A stretch of 30,455 nucleotides of DNA from JAUXLW01 sp964195005 (GTDB taxonomy: Bacteria > Actinomycetota > Acidimicrobiia > Spongiisociales > SHLN01), in assembly GCA_964195005.1 (NCBI GenBank), contig CAXMOO010000085.1, forward strand, positions 1-30,455. The letters run 5' to 3'. Shown here in pieces: positions 7,050 through 14,634 of the stretch. The notes beneath the pieces were generated by a model. It worked only from the letters and a program-made list of their open reading frames with translations, searched no databases and was not told the origin of the DNA. Position 1 is the first letter of the stretch. Each line of letters opens with the position of its first letter. The position numbers and the translations under genes were made by a program.

Positions 7050-8636
7050 ATGTATCGCATTCTGGTTTCCGACGACATCGGTGCCGAGGGCCTGGAACGG
7101 CTCGATACCTCCGCGGCCGTCGACTACGACCTGCGAATCGGGTTGCCGCCCGATGAGTTGATCGCCATCATCGGCGGCTACGAGGCGCTGATCGTCCGCT
7201 CCGCCACCACGGTGGGGCCCGACCTGCTGGCAGCGGCCTCGCGCCTGCGGGTGATCGGGCGGGCCGGCATGGGGTTGGACAACATCGACATCCCGGTTGC
7301 TACCCAGCTCGGGATCATTGTGATGAACACACCGCAAGCCAATTCGGTGGCAACCGCCGAGCAGACAATGGCTCTTATGCTGGCCACCAGCCGGCACACA
7401 CCCGATGCCCATCAAGCGCTGGCGGAGGGCCGTTGGGAGCGCACCAGGTTCGCCGGAACCGAGCTCAACGGCAAAACGCTCGGCATCGTCGGGTTCGGCC
7501 GCATCGGGCGCCTCGTGGCGGTGCGAGCTCAAGCCTTCGGCATGGAAGTGGTTGCCGCCGATCCGTATGTCTCCGAGGAGGTGGGTCGCGATGCCGGGGT
7601 AACGCTGGTGGACCTCGATGAGCTGTTCGCCGAATCCGACTACATCACCCTTCATACCCCGGCAACGGCCGAGACCGAAAATCTGCTCACGGCCGCGGCC
7701 ATCGCTTCGATGAAAGACGGAGTGGTGATTATCAACGCCGCTCGCGGCAGCCTGATCGACGAGGAAGCGCTCGCGGCAGCCTTGCACTCGGGCAAGGTGC
7801 GAGCCGCCGGCCTCGACGTGTATCGCGCCGAGCCGCCCGGTCCCGACCACCCGCTGATCGGCCACCCGCGCGTGGTCCACACGCCGCACCTCGGCGCGTC
7901 CACTATCGAGGCCCAGCGCGATGTGTCCGCCCAGATCGCCGAACAGGTGGTCGATGCCCTTACGGGCCGGGACATCCGTAACGCAGTCAACCTGCCCTTC
8001 GAGGCCGGACCCGATTTCGGCAAAGCGATGCCCTACATGGCGCTGGCTGAGAAACTCGGCGTCCTCCAGTTCCACATGGCCCCATCGCCCATCCGCAAGG
8101 TCAATCTCGAAGTGCAGGGCGAGGAGGCAGAGAGGTTGACCCGGCCGATCGCCGCCGCGCTACTGGCCGGGATCTTGCGCGATCACCTGGCAGGCGGTGT
8201 CAACTACGTGAACGCCCCCGTGCTCGCTGAAGAGCACGGCATTGCCGTCGCCCAGGTCAAAAGCTCAACCGCCACCGAATACTCGAACCTCGTCACCTGC
8301 CGTGTCGAGTGGGACGATGGAGATCGAGTCATGGCCGGAGTCCTCACCGGCGGATCGCGCCCCCGACTCGTCCAGGTGAGCAGTTATCACCTCGACGTCG
8401 ACCCATCAGGGCTCCTGCTCGTCATGCTCAACGAGGACGTTCCCGGGGTGATCGGGATGGTGGGAACCACGCTCGGACGCTTCAACGTCAACATTGGCGA
8501 GTGGCGACTCGGCCGGAGCGAGCCCGGCTCCGAAGCATTGTCTTTCATCAACCTGGATTCGCAGCCACCGCCAGAAGCGCTCGACGCGCTCAGGGCGGAA
8601 CGATCCATTGTCAAGCTTTTGCTGATCGACATGTGA
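7050..8636 (+). CDS. serA: D-3-phosphoglycerate dehydrogenase, type 1
   Basis: A 528-residue NAD-dependent dehydrogenase for the first committed step of serine synthesis (3-phosphoglycerate to 3-phosphohydroxypyruvate). The N-terminal substrate domain contains GRAGMGLDNID; the nucleotide-binding fold has GFGRIG at residues 148-153; the catalytic set is Arg232 (NAARGS), Glu261 (AEPPG) and His280 (HTPHLGAS). After about residue 315 comes the intervening ASB domain and then a C-terminal ACT domain (about 455-528, LLVMLNEDVPGVIGMVG), which binds serine in regulated homologues. The length equals that of the mycobacterial type-1 enzyme, consistent with an actinobacterial host and with feedback inhibition by serine, though inhibition is inferred from family knowledge. 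A long antisense open frame across this gene is a codon-bias shadow. Confidence 0.96.
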   Translation: MYRILVSDDIGAEGLERLDTSAAVDYDLRIGLPPDELIAIIGGYEALIVRSATTVGPDLLAAASRLRVIGRAGMGLDNIDIPVATQLGIIVMNTPQANSVATAEQTMALMLATSRHTPDAHQALAEGRWERTRFAGTELNGKTLGIVGFGRIGRLVAVRAQAFGMEVVAADPYVSEEVGRDAGVTLVDLDELFAESDYITLHTPATAETENLLTAAAIASMKDGVVIINAARGSLIDEEALAAALHSGKVRAAGLDVYRAEPPGPDHPLIGHPRVVHTPHLGASTIEAQRDVSAQIAEQVVDALTGRDIRNAVNLPFEAGPDFGKAMPYMALAEKLGVLQFHMAPSPIRKVNLEVQGEEAERLTRPIAAALLAGILRDHLAGGVNYVNAPVLAEEHGIAVAQVKSSTATEYSNLVTCRVEWDDGDRVMAGVLTGGSRPRLVQVSSYHLDVDPSGLLLVMLNEDVPGVIGMVGTTLGRFNVNIGEWRLGRSEPGSEALSFINLDSQPPPEALDALRAERSIVKLLLIDM

Positions 8637-8661
8637 CCGCCCACCGGGCAAGGGAGCTCAG

Positions 8662-9102
8662 ATGACGGCAGTTGCGGGAAGCGACCGGAGAGGGCGGGAG
8701 CGCCGCGTCCGCACGGTCTCCCTTCGATACCCGGAGCAGCGCACCGGCTTCGACCGTCGCGCTACCTCCCGCTACCAAAGTGCCCTGACCGCCTATCGAC
8801 GAGAGCCGGGGGCGATCGCCGCCATCCTCGGCCTCATCCTCGTGCTCAACGCCACCGACCTGATCCTGACGGTGCGGGCACTCGGACGCGGCACCGGCGA
8901 GGCCAACCCGCTCATGGCCTGGCTCTTCGAACAGCACATGGGCCTGGCCGCCATCTTCAAGCTCGCGATCGGATTGGCAGTAACAGTGGTTATCTGGCGG
9001 CTCCGTCGATATCGCCGGATGCTGGAGCTGTCCATCGTCCTGGCCGCCATCTTCGGCCTGGTCCTCAGCTATCACACGGTCGGAACGCTGCTGGCAGCGT
9101 GA
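8662..9102 (+). CDS. DUF5658-like small membrane protein
   Basis: A 146-residue protein with an Arg-rich cytoplasmic N-terminus (DRRGRERRVRTV, then PEQRTGFDRR) and three predicted membrane segments at about residues 52-70, 95-112 and 120-143. Between the first two lies the motif NATDLILTVRALGRGTGEANPLM, seen here in two parts (NATDLILTVRALGRG and GEANPLM), with the membrane-embedded Asp and the Glu-Ala-Asn-Pro loop that mark DUF5658. The function of this family is not known to me. It has a plausible ribosome binding site (AGGGAG about 5 bp before the ATG) and follows serA by 25 bp, so it may be co-transcribed, although no functional link to serine synthesis is evident. Confidence 0.75.
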   Translation: MTAVAGSDRRGRERRVRTVSLRYPEQRTGFDRRATSRYQSALTAYRREPGAIAAILGLILVLNATDLILTVRALGRGTGEANPLMAWLFEQHMGLAAIFKLAIGLAVTVVIWRLRRYRRMLELSIVLAAIFGLVLSYHTVGTLLAA

Positions 9103-9161
9103 CCGGTTCTGCATTGTGACTGGTTGCGGCTACTGCTTCTTCGGGTTGAGCGCGACCGGCG

Positions 9162-9167
9162 TATCCT
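9162..9167 (+). promoter_or_regulatory. Putative -10 box, leaderless promoter of the FG-GAP lipoprotein
   Basis: TATCCT ends 7 bp before the GTG at 9175, the same geometry as at serA. This is one reason for choosing GTG 9175 and not the TTG at 9124 as the start of the following gene. Confidence 0.45.
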
Positions 9168-9174
9168 GCAGGCG

Positions 9175-10641
9175 GTGAGCCGATTCTTCAATGCAAGGCG
9201 CCTCGCCCCTTTCCCCCTTGGCCGATCGGCTCTATGGATGGCCCTGAGCCTGGCCATCGTCGCCTGCTCAGGGGGCGCTCGAAACGGCTTCGTCGCGGAT
9301 TTCGAGCTCGACTGGACGGTCGGCGGCGATCTGAGAATCCTGTCGTCCCCCCGGGTCGCCGACCTCAACTCCGACGGAATCCTCGACGTCGTGATCGGTC
9401 ACGGAAACGAAAACGTCCCCAAAGCCGGGTTCGTTACCGCCCACGATGGAGCCAGCGGGACTCAGCTCTGGCGAGTCGACACCCGGGATGAGATCTTTGG
9501 CTCACCCGGCCTGGGGCAGCTCACCACCGATGCGATTCCCGATGTCGTCATCGGCGGCCGCAACGCCGAGTTGTACGCCATCGACGGAGCCACGGGCGAC
9601 GTGCTCTGGACCTTCAATCCGCAGGGCAATGCCAGAAGTGAGGGGTGGTATAACTTCTACACACCTCAATTCTTGGACGACATCGACGGCGATGGCGTCG
9701 ACGACCTCCTCGTCGCCAATGGCGGTGACTCAACTTTGCCCGCGTTCTTCCCTAGACCACCGGGACATCTCATGGTTCTCAGCGGGAGATCGGGAGCGAT
9801 CATCGCCGCCGGCCAAACGCCCGACGGTGGCGAGACCTACCTGTCGGCGCTCAAATATCAACGATCGTCCGATGAGACTCAGTTGGTCGTATTCGGAAGT
9901 GGCGGCGAGACTCACGCCGGCTCACTCTGGGTCGCCGAGCTGTCAGACGTCGCCCGCGGAGACCTGGCGGCTGCTCGTCAGGTGATCGCGCCTCTCTCGG
10001 ACCGGGGGATGGTGGCGCCTCCGTCGCTAAGCGATGTCACCGGAGACGGAACCGCCGACATCATCGCCGCCACATTCGACGGCCGGCTGATGGCCATCGA
10101 CGGCGAAACGTTCGGTGTTCTCTGGTCGCTCGACTTTGCCAACGCCGAAACCTGGGCATCCCCTGCCCTGGGTTTCTTCGATGAGGACGCCGTGCCGGAT
10201 GTGTTTGCGGCTTTCTCGGTGGGGAGGCTTCCCGATTACACGGAGTCCATCCTCGTGGCGGTCTCGGGGGCTACCGGTGACCTGCTCTGGCGGGAGTCCT
10301 TCGAACAGCCTCTGTTGTCGTCGCCGCTGGCGGTCGACCTGTCCGGTAACGGCCGAGACGAGATCATCATCACGCTCAGCCCGGTGCTCGAAGGCGAGCA
10401 GGTGGTCCTCCAGATCGACCCCGACGGCTGGCACGTTACAGAGCTGCTGCGCCGCCCGGCTCGCAGCTTTGGCACCGGGCTCATCACCGACCTAGACGAC
10501 GACGGCCACCTCGAGCTCATCACCACTGGCTTCGCAGATGACGTCTGGTTCTTGGAACGCCGCGCGCTCGGTGTCCCGGTGCCATCCCGGATCAGCTGGG
10601 GCGCATATCTCGGCTCGACCTACAACGGCCGGCTGGAATAG
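9175..10641 (+). CDS. FG-GAP/VCBS-repeat (PQQ-like propeller) lipoprotein
   Basis: A 488-residue exported lipoprotein. With GTG 9175 as start the N-terminus has a basic region, a hydrophobic core MALSLAIVAC and a lipobox Cys31 (Ile-Val-Ala-Cys); the longer TTG frame from 9124 would place 17 extra charged residues in front. The mature part is a beta-propeller with repeated calcium-loop signatures: DLNSDGILDVVIG, DIDGDGVDDLL, DVTGDGTADII, DLSGNGRDEII and DLDDDGHLELI, plus degenerate copies (LTTDAIPDVVIG, FFDEDAVPDVF). These alternate with PQQ-type turns such as AIDGATGDVLW, so I count about seven blades. Such proteins often bind ligands or partners at the cell surface; no catalytic residues are visible and no specific function can be given. 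It stands alone between DUF5658 and a convergent intergenic region. Confidence 0.85.
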   Translation: MSRFFNARRLAPFPLGRSALWMALSLAIVACSGGARNGFVADFELDWTVGGDLRILSSPRVADLNSDGILDVVIGHGNENVPKAGFVTAHDGASGTQLWRVDTRDEIFGSPGLGQLTTDAIPDVVIGGRNAELYAIDGATGDVLWTFNPQGNARSEGWYNFYTPQFLDDIDGDGVDDLLVANGGDSTLPAFFPRPPGHLMVLSGRSGAIIAAGQTPDGGETYLSALKYQRSSDETQLVVFGSGGETHAGSLWVAELSDVARGDLAAARQVIAPLSDRGMVAPPSLSDVTGDGTADIIAATFDGRLMAIDGETFGVLWSLDFANAETWASPALGFFDEDAVPDVFAAFSVGRLPDYTESILVAVSGATGDLLWRESFEQPLLSSPLAVDLSGNGRDEIIITLSPVLEGEQVVLQIDPDGWHVTELLRRPARSFGTGLITDLDDDGHLELITTGFADDVWFLERRALGVPVPSRISWGAYLGSTYNGRLE

Positions 10642-10661
10642 GCAGCACTTGAGGTTGCCAT

Positions 10662-10727
10662 GGCCCCTCTCCCACGGAGTGAAACGGAGTGGGGGAGGCT
10701 GGGAGGGGGTGTTTCCCACCAACGGCA
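10662..10727 (+). repeat. Degenerate intergenic repeat, left copy
   Basis: The copy starts with CCCCTCTCCCACGGAG, passes through CGGAGTGGGGGAGG and GGGAGGGGGTG, and ends with CCCACCAACGGCA. Its reverse-complement relative lies at 10873-10945. Its own front half can fold, CTCCCAC pairing with GTGGGGGAG around a loop. I infer an extragenic repetitive element; other genomic copies cannot be checked here. Confidence 0.6.
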
Positions 10728-10782
10728 CCCTGAGCAGAGCGCTGATAAAACTCGAGGGTTGAATCACGAGCCGGTCTGGCGC

Positions 10783-10822
10783 GCACAGAACCAACAATTA
10801 ATTGTTGGGCACCGCCCTGTGC
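10783..10822. repeat. 18-bp perfect palindrome with flanking stem
   Basis: CCAACAATTAATTGTTGG (10791-10808) is its own reverse complement. It is flanked by GCACAG (10783-10788) and CTGTGC (10817-10822), extending the dyad. It sits midway between the two inverted repeats, in strikingly AT-rich contrast to its surroundings. Since both flanking genes end here, an operator role is less likely than a structural or element-centre role. Confidence 0.65.
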
Positions 10823-10872
10823 AAGGTCACCTACAAGCAACAATCGTGGTGAAGGCAAGCTTCTGGCATTCC

Positions 10873-10945
10873 TGCTGTTGGTGGGCACCACCCACCCCTA
10901 ACCCCTCCCACTCCGCTCCGAAGACTCCGCTCCGCAGGAGGGGAC
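10873..10945 (-). repeat. Degenerate intergenic repeat, right (inverted) copy
   Basis: Read on the minus strand this copy gives CCCCTCCTGCGGAGCGGAG, then CGGAGTGGGAGGGG, GGGGTGGGTGG and CCCACCAACAGCA, which follows the left copy at 10662-10727 block by block with a few insertions. Identity is clear by eye in the CGGAGTGGG and CCCACCAAC-GCA blocks. Confidence 0.6.
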
Positions 10946-10968
10946 CGACTGCTGACTGCTGACTGCCC

Positions 10969-11928
10969 TTATCTCTGCTCGCGGAAGTAGGGGATACCCA
11001 ACGCGGCGGGAGCGCCGAGGAAGCGAGCTCGCTTGCCGCTGGTAAGCAAGATCATCGCCACTATGGCCAGCACGAACGGAAGCATGGCGAGAATCGTCGA
11101 TGGAATGTCGCTCCACGGCTCGCCCAGCGTCTGCAACGTGAATTGAACTCGCTCGGCCGCTCCGAACAGGTAGGCGGCAAATACGGCTCGCCACGGGCGC
11201 CAGCTCGCCAGAATCACGAGGGCAATGGCGATCCATCCCGCAGCTCCAATCGGGTTGTCCACCCACGTCGGGGTGAGGGCCAGAGAAAAATAGGCTCCCC
11301 CCAGGCCGGCCAGGGCTCCCCCGATCATTACGTGGGCGTAGCGGACCCAGGCAACGTTGACCCCGGCAGACTCGGCGCTGGCAGGATCCTCGCCGACGGC
11401 CCGCAACGACAAGCCCATCCGGGTATGAAACAGGTAGTAACTGGCTGCGCCCGCCACCAGCCAGGCCACATAGATGAGGATGTCGTGCCCAAAAATGAGC
11501 GGCCCCGCCACCGGTAGGTCGGCCAGGCCAGTCCCTGCCCTGAGCAGCGGTAGGAACTGCTCTCGAGACGGTTCGCCTACCAATGGATCGGAACCGGCCT
11601 TACCGAGAAAACTGGCCAGACCGGTGCCGAATATGGTCAGCGCCAACCCGGAAACTATCTGACTGACCCGCAATGTGATCGAAGCGAAGGCGTGGATCAT
11701 GGAAAAGACAGCACCGGCGATCATCGACACCACCACGCCCAGCACCAGGCTGCCGGTTTCAAACGTTGCCCAGAAACCCGACACCGCGCCTACCAGCATG
11801 GTCCCCTGCACGCCAAGGTTGAGGATGCCGGCCCGCTCGGTGATTATCTCGCCGACCGTCGCAAAGATGAGCGGGGTCCCCAGGGCCATCGCCGCAAATA
11901 TGGTGAGAATTAGCTGTGAGTCGTTCAT
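10969..11928 (-). CDS. BMP-family ABC importer, permease subunit 2
   Basis: A 319-residue inner-membrane permease of the branched-chain amino acid/ribose permease superfamily, type found in nucleoside importers (NupQ/YufQ-like). It has about eight to nine hydrophobic segments. Diagnostic stretches are GTPLIFATVGEIITERAGILNLGVQG near the N-terminus (visible as GEIITERAGILNLGVQG), VSQIVSGLALTIFGTGL, and GLSLRAVGEDPASAESAGV, the cytoplasmic coupling loop that contacts the ATPase. The start overlaps the upstream permease gene by ATGA (11925-11928), and it is the last gene of a minus-strand run ending in the repeat-containing intergenic region. Substrate is assigned from the family (purine nucleosides or bases) and from the purine-catabolic neighbours. 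Confidence 0.87.
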   Translation of the reverse strand: MNDSQLILTIFAAMALGTPLIFATVGEIITERAGILNLGVQGTMLVGAVSGFWATFETGSLVLGVVVSMIAGAVFSMIHAFASITLRVSQIVSGLALTIFGTGLASFLGKAGSDPLVGEPSREQFLPLLRAGTGLADLPVAGPLIFGHDILIYVAWLVAGAASYYLFHTRMGLSLRAVGEDPASAESAGVNVAWVRYAHVMIGGALAGLGGAYFSLALTPTWVDNPIGAAGWIAIALVILASWRPWRAVFAAYLFGAAERVQFTLQTLGEPWSDIPSTILAMLPFVLAIVAMILLTSGKRARFLGAPAALGIPYFREQR

Positions 11929-13034
11929 GCCGTCGCCTCAGCCGGAGTCGCCGCCGCAGATACCTCAGGCTTGCGGATCCGGTTGGCAATGAAGAACTCG
12001 CCACCCACAGCGAATATCAAAATGGCACCCTGGAGCATCGTCACGATCTCAGGAGGAACCCCGATGGACTGCAGCGACGGCCCGGCGTTGTTGAGGGCTC
12101 CCATTAGGACCGCCACCGGGATCACCGCTACCGGATTTAGCCGGGCCAAAGCAGCCACAATGATCCCGGTAAAGCCAAACCCCAGATCGAGGGATCGGGG
12201 ATCCAGCGCTCCCACCGGGCCGGCGACCCACAACCCACCGGCCAATCCGGCAAAGGCCCCCGACAGGAGGAAAACCCCAAGGATCTTGCGGGGAACACTG
12301 ATTCCGGCGTAGCGAGCAGTCTCCGCCGAATCTCCCACCACCCGTACTTCGAAACCCCAGCGGGTGCGACTGAGCAGAAACCAGGCCACCAACGCCACCG
12401 CGACGGCAATAAAGATGCCAACGTCGAGCCGCTTGAAAAACTCCGTTAGCCGGAAACTCTCGGGAATCGGCCGTCCTGAAGGAAAGGTGCTCACTGCCGG
12501 GTCCCGCCAGGGGCTCTTGCTCCCGAAGATGAGGTAATTCATGAGGTTGAGGGCTATGAAGTTGAGCATGAGTGTGGTGATGATCTCGTTGGTTCCCAGA
12601 TAGACGCGGGGGATCGCGGCGATGGAAGCCCAGAGGGCTCCCCCGAGCGCACCGGCGATAATCACCGCAGGAATGGCAATCGCCGCCGGAGTTCCGCTGC
12701 CCATGGCGATGGCGATCCCCGAGGAGAAGATGGCGCCGAGCAAGAACTGTCCCTCCCCCCCGATGTTCCACACCAGCATCTTGAACGCGACCGCTGCTGC
12801 CAAGCCGGTGAGAATCAACGGCGTGGCGGAAACCAGAGTCTCGCTGAGCCCCCGGGAGTTCCCGAACGCGGTGTCCACCATGTGCTTGTAGACCGTGTAG
12901 GGATTGTCTCCGGTGAGCGCCAGAAATATCGCCCCCACCACGAGGGCCGCCGCCACCGATGCCAATGGAATCAGAATCGTGAGCCGCAGCGAGGCCAGAC
13001 CGCGGGGCTCAATGATGAATCGACGAGTGGTCAT
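11925..13034 (-). CDS. BMP-family ABC importer, permease subunit 1
   Basis: A 369-residue permease, the NupP/YufP-like partner of the preceding one. It opens with a longer cytoplasmic N-terminus and first membrane helix (ILIPLASVAAALVVGAIFLAL), followed by the family's GDNPYTVYKHMVDTAFG region and SETLVSATPLILTGLAAAVAFK. WNIGGEGQFLLGAI is the characteristic helix motif, and RVVGDSAETARYAGISV is the ATPase-coupling loop. The C-terminus is a short polar tail rich in Ala. ATGA overlaps at both ends (with the ATPase gene at 13031-13034 and with the second permease at 11925-11928) indicate translational coupling and a fixed heterodimer. Confidence 0.88.
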   Translation of the reverse strand: MTTRRFIIEPRGLASLRLTILIPLASVAAALVVGAIFLALTGDNPYTVYKHMVDTAFGNSRGLSETLVSATPLILTGLAAAVAFKMLVWNIGGEGQFLLGAIFSSGIAIAMGSGTPAAIAIPAVIIAGALGGALWASIAAIPRVYLGTNEIITTLMLNFIALNLMNYLIFGSKSPWRDPAVSTFPSGRPIPESFRLTEFFKRLDVGIFIAVAVALVAWFLLSRTRWGFEVRVVGDSAETARYAGISVPRKILGVFLLSGAFAGLAGGLWVAGPVGALDPRSLDLGFGFTGIIVAALARLNPVAVIPVAVLMGALNNAGPSLQSIGVPPEIVTMLQGAILIFAVGGEFFIANRIRKPEVSAAATPAEATA

Positions 13035-14566
13035 GCCGGCTCTGCTTCCCGCTGCCCTGCCATGAGCAAGCCGAGCCGCTCGGAGCTGGCGTCCTCCGCA
13101 GCCATCTCGCCGACAATCTCGCCCTCGTAGAGCACAATCAGGCGGTCGGAAAGCGCTAGGAGCTCGTCGAGGTCCTCCGAAATCAACAAAACCCCGGTTC
13201 CCCGTTCCCGTTCTGCCAGGACCAGCTTTCGCACTGCCTCGGTGGCGCCCACATCGAGGCCGCGGGTGGGCGAGCGGGCAATGAGTACCTTGGGTTTCGA
13301 TTCCACCTCGCGGGCAATGAGAGCCTTCTGCAGGTTGCCACCCGACAACAGGCGGATGGGAAGGCCGGGCTGAACGCCGCGGATGTCGTATTTCTCAATC
13401 AACTCAGCCCCGAGATCCTTGAAGACGGACGGAACCAGCCGGAGCCCCTGGGCGTAAGGAGGCTCCCGGAAGGCCTTGAGCCCGAGATTGTCTTCCGTCG
13501 TCAGCCCCGGCGCCAGGCCCATTCCGAGCCGGCTCTGTGGGACATATGCCAGGCCCTTGCGAATGTGAGACACAACAGTGGCCCGGGAAACGTCGTCGCC
13601 GTCGAGGATCACCGTGCCAGAGCTTGGACGACGAAGCCCCACCAGGCCGTAGGCCAGCTCGCGCTGCCCATTCCCCGACACCCCGGCTACACCCAGGACC
13701 TCACCAGCACGAATGTCGAATGAGACTCCGTTAACAGCCTTCAGTCCCCGATCGCTCTCAACCACGAGGTCGCGAACTGAAAGCACCGTTTCTCCCTCGG
13801 CGGCCTCCTGGTCCCGGGTGGACAGCTCGAGGTCTCGTCCCACCATCATCCGCGCCAGATCCCTGGGTTCGGCGTCGGCGGTGTCGACGCCACCAACCAT
13901 GCGGCCTTGCCGCATGACCGACACCCGGTCAGACACCTCTTTGACCTCGTGCAGTTTGTGAGACACGAAAATCACCGACCGGCCTTCTGCGGCCATCTGC
14001 CGCATGGTACGGAACAAAACTGCCGCCTCCTGCGGAGTGAGGACGGCGGTGGGCTCATCGAGAATCAGAACCTTCACGTCCCGATATAACAGCTTCAGTA
14101 TCTCCACCCGTTGCTGCTCCCCCACAGACAGCTGCCAAACCCTGGCAGCCGGATCCACCGGCAACCCGTATTCCTCACCCAACCGGGTCGCGGCACTGTG
14201 TAATTCCTTCTGATCGATTCGAAGGCCGAGGTCGGGGTGCCCGACGACCAGGTTTTCGGCAACGGTCAGGTTGGGAATGAGGCGGAAGTGCTGGTAAACC
14301 ATCCCGATCCTCGCCGCCAATGCGTCCTTGGGCGACTTGAAAACTGTCGGCTCGCCTTCGAGCAACATTTCGCCGGAGTCCGGACGATAAAGACCAGCCA
14401 GAATTGAGCACAGAGTCGATTTACCCGCCCCGTTTTCGCCGAGAAGGGCATGCACCTCGCCCCGGCGAAGTTGGAAATCGACTCCCTCATTGGCCTTGAC
14501 GCCGTAGAACTCCTTGTGAATATCCCGCAGCTCTACGGCGAGCGTGTTTGCGGCCGAATCCGACAT
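13031..14566 (-). CDS. BMP-family ABC importer, double ATP-binding protein
   Basis: A 511-residue protein with two fused ABC domains (NupO/YufO type) that powers uptake. Domain 1 is complete: Walker A GENGAGKS at residues 43-50, Q-loop YQHFRL, signature LSVGEQQR at 146-153, Walker B VLILDE at 166-171. Domain 2 (from about residue 260) has a degenerate Walker A, GVSGNGQRE, without the Lys, a good signature LSGGNLQKALIARE and a Walker B region VLIARSPTRGLD lacking the catalytic Glu. Such asymmetry is usual in this ATPase group and is not damage. The ATG at 14566 follows a weak AGGGTGG and lies 68 bp from the binding-protein stop, with a strong hairpin in between. It overlaps the permease gene by ATGA. 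Confidence 0.92.
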   Translation of the reverse strand: MSDSAANTLAVELRDIHKEFYGVKANEGVDFQLRRGEVHALLGENGAGKSTLCSILAGLYRPDSGEMLLEGEPTVFKSPKDALAARIGMVYQHFRLIPNLTVAENLVVGHPDLGLRIDQKELHSAATRLGEEYGLPVDPAARVWQLSVGEQQRVEILKLLYRDVKVLILDEPTAVLTPQEAAVLFRTMRQMAAEGRSVIFVSHKLHEVKEVSDRVSVMRQGRMVGGVDTADAEPRDLARMMVGRDLELSTRDQEAAEGETVLSVRDLVVESDRGLKAVNGVSFDIRAGEVLGVAGVSGNGQRELAYGLVGLRRPSSGTVILDGDDVSRATVVSHIRKGLAYVPQSRLGMGLAPGLTTEDNLGLKAFREPPYAQGLRLVPSVFKDLGAELIEKYDIRGVQPGLPIRLLSGGNLQKALIAREVESKPKVLIARSPTRGLDVGATEAVRKLVLAERERGTGVLLISEDLDELLALSDRLIVLYEGEIVGEMAAEDASSERLGLLMAGQREAEPA

Positions 14567-14580
14567 GGGACCACCCTAGA

Positions 14581-14612
14581 CAAAGGGGCCCCGCCACGGC
14601 GGGGCCCCTTTG
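14581..14612 (-). terminator. Perfect 15-bp intercistronic hairpin
   Basis: CAAAGGGGCCCCGCC (14581-14595) and GGCGGGGCCCCTTTG (14598-14612) are exact inverted copies with a 2-nt centre. On the coding (minus) strand the stem follows the binding-protein stop by about 22 bp and precedes the ATPase start by about 14 bp. It ends in CCCCTTTGTCTAGGG, so the U-tract is poor. It is better seen as a partial terminator or mRNA-stabilising stem giving more binding protein than transporter, than as a full operon end. Confidence 0.75.
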
Positions 14613-14634
14613 AGTTCTTCCTGTTTTTCGAGAA

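Larger units (their letters stand above)
10642..10968. other. 327-bp convergent intergenic region with inverted repeats
   Basis: No convincing gene is present between the ends of the FG-GAP lipoprotein gene (+) and the ABC permease gene (-). It holds two related GC-rich repeats in opposite orientation (10662-10727 and 10873-10945), a perfect palindrome with a flanking stem between them (10783-10822), and a short TGCTGAC-type tandem stretch at about 10946-10967. Short open frames across it are composed of these repeats and are not supported. Confidence 0.7.

Noticed and set aside
6885..8075. 396-codon open frame on the minus strand opposite serA and the end of the serB-like gene.
   Set aside because: It mirrors serA codon for codon, has no recognisable motif, and is His/Gly/Arg-rich as expected from reversed high-GC codons. 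serA on the other strand is certain.
10660..10962. Short open frames of about 70-100 codons in the convergent intergenic region.
   Set aside because: They consist of the inverted repeats and palindromes, occur on both strands, and have no ribosome binding site or recognisable domain.
13740..14560. Degenerate second ATP site of the importer ATPase as a sign of inactivation.
   Set aside because: Loss of the Walker A Lys and catalytic Glu in one domain is common in double-ABC sugar and nucleoside ATPases; the other site is complete.
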